Shown: piece by piece, positions 9,282 to 17,098 of the stretch
How positions within the stretch are numbered: position 1 is the first letter of the stretch
Layout of the letters: every line of letters begins with the position of its first letter
Source of the DNA: Pseudoalteromonas sp. T1lg48
Lineage (GTDB): Bacteria > Pseudomonadota > Gammaproteobacteria > Enterobacterales > Alteromonadaceae
NCBI RefSeq assembly: GCF_002964785.1
Contig: NZ_PQCC01000013.1
Span: 1-64,000, forward strand
Length of the DNA: 64,000 bases
Reading direction: 5' to 3'
Notes under the pieces: generated by a model
Database searches by the model: none
The model's input: only the letters and a program-made list of their open reading frames with translations
What the model was told of the DNA's origin: nothing
Position numbers and translations under genes: made by a program

Positions 9282-11225
9282 TTAACCACCAAACAAGCCT
9301 TTGAGTTTATCTTTTACCTTGTCTTTAACTTTTTCTTTGGCTTCTTCTTTGGCCGCATCAGCCACATCTAGGCTAATACCCACATCATGGAAAGGACCCT
9401 TGATGCGCATTGGGATTTTAAAGCCAGTGCTCTCATCCGTGGTGCCCTGGCCTTCGATGGAATCAACAATGCCGGTAACCAGACGATAATTCACCTTAGT
9501 CGCCGGTAAGTCCACCTCGCCTTCACCACTGATGCGAATAAGCGGGCTCTGCAAAGACAGATCTGAGTTAGTCCCTACGCCCTTGGTAAACGTCATACTA
9601 CCCGTTAGGGCGGTAAAGTCGGTTTTTTGCGACTCATCGTAGCCGGTATTTAAACCATCGGCCAGTGCCGCGGTGTTACCCTTGATCAGTTCCTTGGCTT
9701 TACGCACCAGTTCGGCCACGTTAGCACCTTTAACCGCACCATCGGCAAAGTTAAAGCTCAGTGTACCGGCTAAGGCATTCACAAAGTCTTTTTGACTTTG
9801 CCCGCGTGTGCTCAACTGCCAATCAAGGGAGCCCTTACCCATCAGCTTATCGAACTTGGCCGCATCGGTAAGCAAAGGCTCAGCATCAATGCCGGCCAGA
9901 CTAAAGTTGGTATTGATCTGATACGGCACCTGCTTGGCATTGAGCATTACAGTGCCCTTACCCTGACCTTCGTAGGCCACGAACTTATCCAGGCTTAAAT
10001 TTGCCACGGCATTTTGCAGTTTCAGTGTGAACTGGTTTTCACCCAGAGTGATGTCGCGCGCCTTTAAACCACTTGAGCGTACCACCACATTTGCATCCAG
10101 ACTGTTTAATGCCGATAGGTCCATCTTGGTATCATCCCAAACAATGGGCTCGGCCTTGGCTTCCTCGGCCGGTTTTTCTGCCGGCGTTGCTGCTGCTTCA
10201 GTTGGTTCAGGTAGATACGGGTTTAGGTCCAACATGCCCAGATCCACATTGGCATTAATCGCCAAACGCTCACCCAGGTTGATGGTACTCATACCTTCGA
10301 TGGCTAGCTCATCCAGCTTGGCCACAAGTTTGTTAATGGTGAAAGATTGTCCTTGCAACTGCATGGCGCCATCGACGCTAAATGCATTAAAGGCATTATC
10401 CTTGGCGTTTAGCTCAACGCCCTGCCACTTGGCAATGTCTTTTACAGAGTCGCCATCAAGGTGCAGAGTCCCCGTGATGCTTTGGCCCTGCTCAGCTATT
10501 TGCCCCTTGAATTCAAGGTTTACCAGTTCAGAATCAACCGATTTGGTCACCGCAAATGAGCGCCCTTCAATGGCTTTAATGGGGTTATCGACCACCAGAT
10601 CCAGGTTAAAGCGTTGCGCCATATAGGTCACACCCCCTTTAAGCTCAAGTGGTTTACGCAGTGATTCCAACAACACCGCCAACTCCAAATCAGAGATTTG
10701 CTGCTTGGCACCGGTTTGGCCATCAAGGTAGGTAAATTGACCGCCATAAATGGCCACTTCACCAAGTTCGACATCGAAACTTTCGGGAAGGCTTATTTGC
10801 CCAGACTGGGTTTGCTGCGGTTGCTGCTCGGCCACCTTGTCGAACAACTGCCAGTTGCCCTTGCCTTGTGCATTGGTCTCCAGCAACACATCCGGCTCGC
10901 GAATAACAAACTTATCCAGCTTCACCTCACCGGAGAACAACGAACTCCATGGGATGTGGATATCAAGCTGCTTCATGGTCGCCATATTGGCGCGCGAGCC
11001 GTCGGCCATATTGCTGAAGCTGACATCATTAAGCTCCAGACGTAACGACGGGAATATCGCTAAGTCTTTATCGCCGGCTATGGTCAGAGTACGGCCGGTG
11101 GTTTTCTCCACCTCTTCGGACACCTTAGTGAAAATGGCATCGACGGGGATAAAAAATGGAATTGCGATCAACAAGCCGATGATCACAACAATAATAATAC
11201 CTAATACCTTGGCAAGGGTTTTCAT
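9282..11225 (-). CDS. AsmA family protein
   Basis: The 647-residue protein has an N-terminal membrane anchor (about residues 7-27, VLGIIIVVIIGLLIAIPFF). A long beta-rich periplasmic region with repeated AsmA-type segments follows (FSNMADGSRANMATMKQLDIHIPWSSLFSGEV; TKVNYRLVTGIVDSIEGQG near the C-terminus). The tail is a highly charged amphipathic stretch (AKEEAKEKVKDKVKDKLKG). AsmA-like proteins belong to the bridge-like lipid-transfer superfamily and affect outer-membrane phospholipid and LPS homeostasis. It is a single gene with its own terminator, occupying the place where the S10 operon usually lies. Its exact orthology to AsmA, YhjG or TamB relatives is not settled. Confidence 0.85.
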   Translation of the reverse strand: MKTLAKVLGIIIVVIIGLLIAIPFFIPVDAIFTKVSEEVEKTTGRTLTIAGDKDLAIFPSLRLELNDVSFSNMADGSRANMATMKQLDIHIPWSSLFSGEVKLDKFVIREPDVLLETNAQGKGNWQLFDKVAEQQPQQTQSGQISLPESFDVELGEVAIYGGQFTYLDGQTGAKQQISDLELAVLLESLRKPLELKGGVTYMAQRFNLDLVVDNPIKAIEGRSFAVTKSVDSELVNLEFKGQIAEQGQSITGTLHLDGDSVKDIAKWQGVELNAKDNAFNAFSVDGAMQLQGQSFTINKLVAKLDELAIEGMSTINLGERLAINANVDLGMLDLNPYLPEPTEAAATPAEKPAEEAKAEPIVWDDTKMDLSALNSLDANVVVRSSGLKARDITLGENQFTLKLQNAVANLSLDKFVAYEGQGKGTVMLNAKQVPYQINTNFSLAGIDAEPLLTDAAKFDKLMGKGSLDWQLSTRGQSQKDFVNALAGTLSFNFADGAVKGANVAELVRKAKELIKGNTAALADGLNTGYDESQKTDFTALTGSMTFTKGVGTNSDLSLQSPLIRISGEGEVDLPATKVNYRLVTGIVDSIEGQGTTDESTGFKIPMRIKGPFHDVGISLDVADAAKEEAKEKVKDKVKDKLKGLFGG

Positions 11226-11510
11226 GCTTAACCTCGTCCTTTTTAGAAAACACTATTTGGTTTATCGCCTTTTAGCATAACCTATTGGCTATAAAAGTGT
11301 AATTGTAGTCAAGATGGATGAATATATGATGATAGTTGCACCGCTAATCAACAAGCAATACGCCGTTTGCTTACTCCCTGTACCTCAGCCCTTAGGTGCT
11401 GGGCGTTAATTACACAAATGTCAATATTGCAACAAAACTCAATCTCAGTATGATGCACAGCCCCGTTATTGACGGGCTGTAATGTATCAAGCGGAGCTGT
11501 AGTACCTAGC

Positions 11511-12677
11511 ATGAAGAAGTTGCTTATCTCGCCATCAAAAATGGCGCTGGCAGAACAAGAAAGTCAGATTTATCAGAATATCCTCAAACAGGCGGCCGAC
11601 ATTAGCCTTAACCTGATGGCGGTAAAAGTAGAGAACCACCCTGAAGACTTTCTCGGCTGGGCCTACGAGCTGCTAGAAGTGGCCACCGAGCGCCTAAACT
11701 TTGATTTACTTGAGCCAACGCAACTGCCCACGGTCAAAAAACTACAAGCCCAGCTAAAGGATGCGATTAGCTTTTTACAGCTAAAGACCCTGCGCATCGC
11801 CCCTTGGCCGGTGATCTGCGCGTATCTGGAGCAGCATCAGGAGCGCGTACTGTTAGATGAGCACCTGAGTTTAGCCGAGCATATCGCCAGCATTAAAGAG
11901 ACGCCGTTACAGGAAATGAGTAAGGAAGATCGTCTTGCCTTTGTCGGCAAACACACCGCCGCTCATGACCCTGCGGTTTATCGCTTTGATGTGGAGTTCT
12001 TCGCCGGCATCAAAAACAACAAGGCCTTTGCGCAAATTCTTGATGATCAACCGCAGGCGGTCGAGGCAGCCCTGGCGCATATCCCGCTTACCGACGAAGT
12101 CAGCCTTGAGCATTACCAGGCCTTTGTGCTTGCTTATCTGCAACTCTTTAGCGGCAGCGATGACAAGCCGACCCTGGCACCGGCCACCCGCCTATTGGCG
12201 ATGCGCCGCCCCGATGTGTTCACGCCAATCACCAATAGCAAAAGCGATATCCTGTGCGCAGCACTCAATGTGGCTAGGTTGAATAACCGTGACTTCGAAC
12301 GCTACTGGCAAGATATCGTTTGCACCCTGGCCCGCCAGCCCTGGTTCGCCATGGCGCACGGAGACAACGAGCAGGAACAGCGCCTGGCCGATATTAAGGC
12401 CCTGCTTCCGTGTCTGTTCTACTACTTCGATAAAAACGCCATGGAGCAATCCAACTACTTTAAGCTGTTACACAAGCCTAAGGCGAGTCCGGCCAGCGCC
12501 AATAGTACGGCGAGAAAGCGCTCAAAAGAATCGGCGGCCATGCTGGTTGACCGCGCCCTGGCCGAAGAAGGCATGCCCGAGCATATTCGCGCAAAGCGTG
12601 ATTCTATTATCAGTGAAGTGGAAAAAGGCCGCAGTGTGGCGGATACCATTAGCTTGATGCGGGCTATTTTTGGGTAA
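11511..12677 (+). CDS. Uncharacterised cytoplasmic protein, about 388 aa
   Basis: I do not recognise the family. The ATG at 11511 (MKKLLISPSKM) is preferred over an upstream TTG at 11469; no good ribosome-binding site separates the choices, and an ATG at 11541 is also possible. The protein is Leu/Ala-rich and helical, with no signal peptide or membrane segment. A middle segment (PDVFTPITNSKSDILCAALN followed by FERYWQDIV and QPWF, about residues 235-285) resembles, from memory, a small motif in assorted restriction or defence-associated proteins. This is a weak recollection, not a homology result. A basic linker (KPKASPASANSTARKRSKE) precedes a short helical C-terminal domain. A hairpin (ACAGCCC/GGGCTGT, 11457-11480) lies in its upstream region. 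Confidence 0.75.
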   Translation: MKKLLISPSKMALAEQESQIYQNILKQAADISLNLMAVKVENHPEDFLGWAYELLEVATERLNFDLLEPTQLPTVKKLQAQLKDAISFLQLKTLRIAPWPVICAYLEQHQERVLLDEHLSLAEHIASIKETPLQEMSKEDRLAFVGKHTAAHDPAVYRFDVEFFAGIKNNKAFAQILDDQPQAVEAALAHIPLTDEVSLEHYQAFVLAYLQLFSGSDDKPTLAPATRLLAMRRPDVFTPITNSKSDILCAALNVARLNNRDFERYWQDIVCTLARQPWFAMAHGDNEQEQRLADIKALLPCLFYYFDKNAMEQSNYFKLLHKPKASPASANSTARKRSKESAAMLVDRALAEEGMPEHIRAKRDSIISEVEKGRSVADTISLMRAIFG

Positions 12678-13112
12678 CAGTTAGTAATTGTCGCGTTGGC
12701 GACTTCAAGTCAGAGGAAATGCGCGCCCATTTCCTCTAACGACTCCTAGGGCGCCCGTGATTCGCTTATGCTTACGAACTCAGGGTTTTGTTAAACGTTC
12801 CGCTTTGCTTTCAACATGGTTTAACGAGGTGTCCTACCTCGGTAAACCTAGCTCGATATCCCTATCTCGCTGTCTCAAGCACACTCCACAACAAAAGCCG
12901 ATTTCTCCAGCGCGAATCAAAACGGGAGATCGATACCTGTTAGTTTTGAGATGCCTTATAGGCCGCTAAGTGCCATTAGCTGACGCTCGAAAGTAGTTTT
13001 AAGAAATATGTATCTACACAGCGTTAGCAAGGGCGCCTATAATACAGAACCCCAAAGCCATATCGGCATCTGCTTGAATATAGGCTCAATAATTAGAGGT
13101 ACGATTGTACTA
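12678..13112 (+). other. 435-bp region without a convincing gene; hairpin and candidate promoter
   Basis: An open frame across 12688-12969 has no ribosome-binding site and an unprotein-like composition rich in Arg, Leu and Ser, so I do not call it. The segment has a strong hairpin at 12818-12848 (GGTTTAACGAGGT / ACCTCGGTAAACC, one mismatch, loop GTCCT) without a T-run. A CCTAGGGCGCCCG motif at about 12746-12758 recurs as CCTAGGCGCCCG at about 43253-43264. A TATAAT at 13038-13043 may be the -10 of the next gene. Overall it looks like a decayed or repeat-derived intergenic block. Confidence 0.55.
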
Positions 13113-13778
13113 ATGATATCAAAATTATTAAAAGTGCTACTTGTGTTGCCCATTATATTTTCACAAGTACACGCTGATGATTCATATCAGGAGTTTTGCG
13201 CAAGCAGTTGGTATGATGAAATAAAGTATTCGCAAGTTGGTACAACGCAACTGCTAGATTGCTTTTTTTCAAACGTAAGATTTGAATCAGTCGGTCTCAA
13301 CGCAGGCTATAGTCGAGTTAAACTAACGGAAGTTGAAAGCTTATTAAGGAGCGATGACACAGTTTCCAATAACTCTGTAAAACTGGAAAGTTATTTTGGC
13401 GAAGTAAGAGATAAATCTGGTACTTTTGATATTTTATCATTTTTTGATTTTGACCGAGATGAATTGTTCTCTAAAAATACCTACGTAGAGCCTCTTGATA
13501 TTAATGACAGTTGTAAAATTATCTATGTGCATGGAGTAAGCATAGAACCTTTTATTTTTGGTTTGAGATTAGACAATGATTTACCTGTAAATGTTGATGG
13601 CCTCAAGCTATATGAATACTACTCATTTTATGCTGATCTTTACCCTAGTGATGTGCTATTGCTGGATGAATACGATGGCTTTTTGAATCACTTTTGCTCG
13701 AAAGACAATTCTAACTCAAAGTTGAAGCGGAATTTTAACGAAAAGTGGAAAAAGGGGGTGGAGTCAATTCATTCCTAA
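13113..13778 (+). CDS. AT-rich secreted hypothetical protein
   Basis: The family is not recognised. From the ATG at 13113 the protein has 221 residues and begins with a Sec signal peptide (MISKLLKVLLVLPIIFSQVHA, cleavage likely after VHA). The mature part is acidic and rich in Ser, Asp, Tyr and Phe, with five or so cysteines (EFCASSW, LLDCFF, DSCKII, NHFCSKD), suggesting an oxidised periplasmic fold. GAGGT at 13096-13100 is 12 nt from the ATG, which is rather far. Base composition is clearly more AT-rich than the neighbours, and the gene sits between two non-coding hairpin-rich blocks; both suggest recent acquisition. Confidence 0.7.
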   Translation: MISKLLKVLLVLPIIFSQVHADDSYQEFCASSWYDEIKYSQVGTTQLLDCFFSNVRFESVGLNAGYSRVKLTEVESLLRSDDTVSNNSVKLESYFGEVRDKSGTFDILSFFDFDRDELFSKNTYVEPLDINDSCKIIYVHGVSIEPFIFGLRLDNDLPVNVDGLKLYEYYSFYADLYPSDVLLLDEYDGFLNHFCSKDNSNSKLKRNFNEKWKKGVESIHS

Positions 13779-14265
13779 ATGCCCTCCCTTACCGACCAAG
13801 CTCAAAAAGTGTAGGACTTTTCTTTTGTCCACTTTTCGCTCTAGTCGAACTTACAGATTGCGTTGACCTAAATTGAAACACCGATGTATCAGCCTAATCC
13901 CGTTAAAATTCGCGCTTTCGATCTCGGCTTTTGCTGCGAAGCGTGGCTAAGACAGCGAGGCATGGCTGAAAGCGGAAATAAGAGAGTGAATAATTGCACT
14001 CTCGCCGCTTGAAGGCGAAGAGCTCTGCGATAAGCGGGGGCGACGAGTGACCGAAGCACCGCTTCGCAACGCGAGGAGGTGGAGGCATGTATGCCGTAAC
14101 TTCGTCACGAACAGGAACCCACGAATTACTTGCATCCAAATTAATCACTCCCTCTTTGGACGCCGTCCCCGGCCTTTCGCTGGCTCAAGGCGTTCGCTTG
14201 CTAAAAATAGTTCACCGGACTATTTTCTTAACCCGCTCACCCACCGCGACAAGATCTTAATTTAA
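13779..14265. repeat. Structured non-coding block, probable dispersed intergenic repeat
   Basis: No credible gene is present, although an 81-codon minus-strand frame exists. From about 13900 the sequence is a chain of short perfect hairpins: GAGAGTG/CACTCTC (about 13982-14003), GAAGC/GCTTC (about 14055-14067), GGCAT/ATGCC (about 14083-14094), and AAAATAGT/ACTATTTT around TCACCGG (about 14204-14226). From memory, the last hairpin followed by CTTAACCCGCTCACCC recurs in many copies between genes of Shewanella, Rheinheimera and Alteromonas relatives. There is only one copy in this window, so the repeat status is inferred. Confidence 0.55.
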
Positions 14266-14344
14266 CAACCAATACCACCAGCAAAACCAAACTAGAACCT
14301 CTATGCAGCACCATTGGTTAAAATGAGTGCAAAAGCATAATATA

Positions 14345-14361
14345 TGCACCACCTGAGTGCA
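14345..14361. promoter_or_regulatory. Candidate NtrC-type enhancer site
   Basis: TGCACC-ACCTG-AGTGCA differs by one base from the dyad TGCACC-N5-GGTGCA bound by NtrC. It lies about 95 bp upstream of a sigma-54 promoter, a normal distance for an activator of this class. Confidence 0.55.
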
Positions 14362-14447
14362 TCTGCACTTCCCCGCCCACCAGCCAACACAGCCCAAAAC
14401 ACCAACAAGCATCTGAAAAATAGTAACTTTTAAAAAATATTCCGTTA

Positions 14448-14465
14448 TTGGCACACGCCTTGCCA
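14448..14465 (+). promoter_or_regulatory. Sigma-54 promoter for the TorF-family porin
   Basis: TTGGCACACGCCTTGCCA matches the consensus TGGCAC-N5-TTGC exactly, with GG at 14450-14451 and GC at 14462-14463 in the required -24/-12 spacing. Transcription would start near 14475, 30 bp before the ATG at 14505. Confidence 0.85.
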
Positions 14466-14504
14466 ACTAAGTATTCAACACAGCGTTACTACAGGAATGA
14501 GAAA

Positions 14505-15185
14505 ATGAATAAAAAGAAATACGCGCCGGTGCTGGCTTTGTTGGCACTGTCCCTCACCCCGCTGGCCAGCCAGGCGGAAGTCACCGCCAACGTCGCCGCC
14601 AGCTCTAACTATTATTGGCGCGGTATTACCCAGTCGGATGATGGGGCAGCGGTATCCGGTGGCATCGACTACGCCTCCGACACCGGCTTTTATGCCGGCA
14701 CCTGGCTGTCTAATATCGATTTCGGCGATGCCGCCAGCACCAGCTATGAAATGGACTTGTACGCGGGCTTCGCCGGTTCGGTCGACGACATAGGCTACGA
14801 TGTCGGCTATATCTATTACGCCTATCCGGATGCCGAGGGAGATATTGGTTTTGGTGAGATCTATGGATCGGTGAGCTGGCAATGGTTCAGCGCCGGTGCC
14901 AGTTACCTGGTCAATGCCGAAGGCGATGCCACCGACGAAGAAGACATGCTCTATCTTGAGCTCAACGCCAGCTTTACCATTTTAAAAGATACCGAACTGG
15001 CGCTTCACTTCGGCCATTCCAGCGGCGATACCGTGGAGGAATGGTACGGTGAAGACGACAGTTACATAGATTATGGCGTCAGTATCAGCAAGTCGGGTTT
15101 TACCTTTGGCCTGCTGCAAACCGACCTGGACGCGGATGATGATTTAAAAGCGTATGTTTCATACAGCTTAGACTTTGAGCTTTAA
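14505..15185 (+). CDS. TorF family putative porin (TIGR02001-type outer-membrane protein)
   Basis: From the ATG at 14505 (AGGA 8 nt upstream) the product is 226 residues. A signal peptide ending ASQA precedes EVTANVAASSNYYWRGITQS, the hallmark of the family, and the protein ends in YVSYSLDFEL, a beta-barrel-type C-terminus. The mature protein is acidic and rich in Gly, Asp and Tyr, as expected for a small outer-membrane barrel. The family is often linked to glnK-amtB and nitrogen control; here a sigma-54 promoter and a possible NtrC site support that. An in-frame TTG at 14448 overlaps the promoter and was rejected as start. A GGGCC-GTAA-GGCCC hairpin with a T-rich tail follows at about 15223-15246. 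Confidence 0.88.
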   Translation: MNKKKYAPVLALLALSLTPLASQAEVTANVAASSNYYWRGITQSDDGAAVSGGIDYASDTGFYAGTWLSNIDFGDAASTSYEMDLYAGFAGSVDDIGYDVGYIYYAYPDAEGDIGFGEIYGSVSWQWFSAGASYLVNAEGDATDEEDMLYLELNASFTILKDTELALHFGHSSGDTVEEWYGEDDSYIDYGVSISKSGFTFGLLQTDLDADDDLKAYVSYSLDFEL

Positions 15186-15221
15186 GCTTAAAGTCATACC
15201 CTCTTATTGTTGCTGCAAACC

Positions 15222-15246
15222 GGGGCCGTAAGGCCCTTTATCTTTG
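15222..15246 (+). terminator. Probable terminator after the TorF-family gene
   Basis: GGGCC-GTAA-GGCCC is followed by TTTATCTTT on the plus strand, 37 bp after the porin stop codon and just before the convergent reductase gene. The stem is short. Confidence 0.55.
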
Positions 15247-15261
15247 CTGCACCATAAGGAG

Positions 15262-16158
15262 CTAGGGCACCGCATGCCCTGTCGAGGCTTCCCAGATACG
15301 GTACCACTGTTCTCGGGTAAGGCTTAACTTTTGTGCATCCACCGCACTTCGTACACGATCAATATTGCCGGTACCCAAAACCACCGCCGGATTACTAGGA
15401 TGTGTAAGCAACCAGGCATACACCACCTGATCTAGGCTAGTCGCCCCCACTTCCTCACCAATAGTCGCTAAACACGCTTGGAGCCTGAGAGCCTTTGCAT
15501 CATCCTCTGCGAACAAGCGCCCACCCGCCAATGGCGACCAAAGCATCGGGTTTTGGCGCAATTGCTGACACTGATCCAAGGTGCCATCATCCAGGGCCTG
15601 CATATTATAGGGTGAAAACTCGACCTGATTGGTGATCAGGGGGAAATCAAGACGAGACTGTAACAAGGCAAACTGACTGGTCGTGAAGTTAGACACACCA
15701 AAGTGCAGCACATCTCCTTGCTGCTTGAGTTGTGTAAAGGCCTCAGCGACTTCATCGGCAGCCATTAAATAATCTGGACGATGGATCAATAAACAATCAA
15801 GACGGTCGGTACCGAAATTACGCAAAGACTGCTGGGCACTGGCCACTATGTGTTCGCGGCTAGAGTTGTAATGATTAACCTGTCCCGGAACCGCTTTTTC
15901 ACCCTGTTGCAGCACGATGCCGCACTTGGTAATTATCTTGAGCTGCTCTCTGATGGCCGGTTGTAATTTCAACACCTTGCCGAAGGCGACTTCACACTGG
16001 TAATGGCCATAAATGTCGGCGTGATCCGTGTCTGTGATCCCTAAATCGATGCATTGCTGCAAAAAAGAGAGGTTTTCCTGCTCGCTGCGCTGCCAATCCA
16101 GCATACGCCAAAAGCCCATTACCAAGGGAGAGAGGAGTCGGGAGGTCATACTTTGCAT
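15262..16158 (-). CDS. ydhF: Aldo/keto reductase, YdhF-like
   Basis: The 298-residue NADPH-dependent (beta/alpha)8 oxidoreductase has the same length as E. coli YdhF. The catalytic tetrad is recognisable: Asp/Tyr in the segment DTDHADIYGHYQCE, Lys in IITKCGI, and His in LDCLLIHRPDY. The cofactor-side segment VVLGTGNIDRVRSAV is near the C-terminus. The substrate is not known for this family. It is divergent from the hydrolase gene at 16184, with only 25 bp between their starts. Confidence 0.88.
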   Translation of the reverse strand: MQSMTSRLLSPLVMGFWRMLDWQRSEQENLSFLQQCIDLGITDTDHADIYGHYQCEVAFGKVLKLQPAIREQLKIITKCGIVLQQGEKAVPGQVNHYNSSREHIVASAQQSLRNFGTDRLDCLLIHRPDYLMAADEVAEAFTQLKQQGDVLHFGVSNFTTSQFALLQSRLDFPLITNQVEFSPYNMQALDDGTLDQCQQLRQNPMLWSPLAGGRLFAEDDAKALRLQACLATIGEEVGATSLDQVVYAWLLTHPSNPAVVLGTGNIDRVRSAVDAQKLSLTREQWYRIWEASTGHAVP

Positions 16159-16183
16159 CCTAGAAAATTTTTGCCACTATAAC

Positions 16184-17098
16184 ATGGCCTGTCCACCGCG
16201 TTTCAAGGGCGTACCTACTTTGCCTAGCTTGTATCTATTACTCCTGCTTCTCTATTTACAATGGCAACAAGCCGTGCTGCCGGAGCAGGTTAACAACACG
16301 GCTGTTAGTGCTAATTCGCCAGCGCATTGTGCCCAGCTACTGGCACAGCCCTTGGCACAGCCCTTGGCACAGCCATCGGCACTGCCTCCTACTTTAGCGC
16401 AGCAGGTCATCCCCGCAGACATCAAGGTGCTGAGTTGGAACATTTATAAGGCGAGTCATCCGCAACTGCTTCCAGATTTACAGCAGCTGGCAAAACAGGC
16501 AAACGTGCTGTTATTGCAAGAAGCCTATGACGATCCTCAGTTTAATGCGCTCAAGCCTTATGCGCGTTTTTCACCGGGATACAGAAGCTACCGGCAACAA
16601 ACGGGGCTGACCCTGCTCAGTGATTGGGCGCCCCAGTTTCACTGCCGCTTTTATCAACGTGAGCCTTGGCTCAGAACGCCTAAAGCGTCGAGTGTAAGCA
16701 GTTATGCCGTAGCAAACGGCGCCTCATTACTGGTTCTCAATATGCACGGCATCAACTTTACTCTGGGCATAGCGGATTATCGGGAACAACTGAGCCGTTT
16801 AACCAAATTGGTAAAACTGCACCAGGGACCCGTTATTTTCGCGGGTGACTTAAACACCTGGAACGATGAGCGCTGGCGGTTAGTGCATCGCACACTGTCT
16901 GATTTAGGCATGCGGCGCGTGAGTTTCACGCCGGATCACCGCACAACCGTGTTCGGTTTACCCTTAGATCATATCTGGATAAGAGGCGTGACCCTCACCT
17001 CGGCGCAAACGCTGGAGCGCACCAGTTCGGATCACAACCCACTATTGGTATCTGTGCATATCACCACCGAGGAACCCGGCGGTGATAAACAGCATTAG
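16184..17098 (+). CDS. Endonuclease/exonuclease/phosphatase-fold protein, YafD-like
   Basis: From the ATG at 16184 the product is 304 residues, with an N-terminal membrane anchor or signal (SLYLLLLLLYLQW). The EEP metal-hydrolase motifs follow: VLSWNIYKA, LLLQEAYDD, VIFAGDLNTWND, LDHIWI and SSDHNPLLV with the catalytic His. A proline/alanine linker contains three tandem LAQP units encoded by a 12-bp repeat (about 16340-16375). The start is uncertain because no clear ribosome-binding site precedes it and the frame stays open into the divergent gene. The active site would face the periplasm. The substrate is unknown. Confidence 0.82.
   Translation: MACPPRFKGVPTLPSLYLLLLLLYLQWQQAVLPEQVNNTAVSANSPAHCAQLLAQPLAQPLAQPSALPPTLAQQVIPADIKVLSWNIYKASHPQLLPDLQQLAKQANVLLLQEAYDDPQFNALKPYARFSPGYRSYRQQTGLTLLSDWAPQFHCRFYQREPWLRTPKASSVSSYAVANGASLLVLNMHGINFTLGIADYREQLSRLTKLVKLHQGPVIFAGDLNTWNDERWRLVHRTLSDLGMRRVSFTPDHRTTVFGLPLDHIWIRGVTLTSAQTLERTSSDHNPLLVSVHITTEEPGGDKQH

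Noticed and set aside
12688..12969. A 93-codon plus-strand frame in the gap after the unknown protein
   Set aside because: There is no ribosome-binding site, composition is unlike protein, and the frame spans a strong hairpin; treated as non-coding.
13903..14148. An 81-codon minus-strand frame in the hairpin-rich block
   Set aside because: The DNA is built of consecutive inverted repeats, which better explains the conservation I recall; such frames are often misannotated as proteins.
14308..14318. A second NtrC-like site, GCACCATTGGT, upstream of the porin
   Set aside because: The half-sites are too close together (1-bp centre instead of 3-5) for an NtrC dyad.
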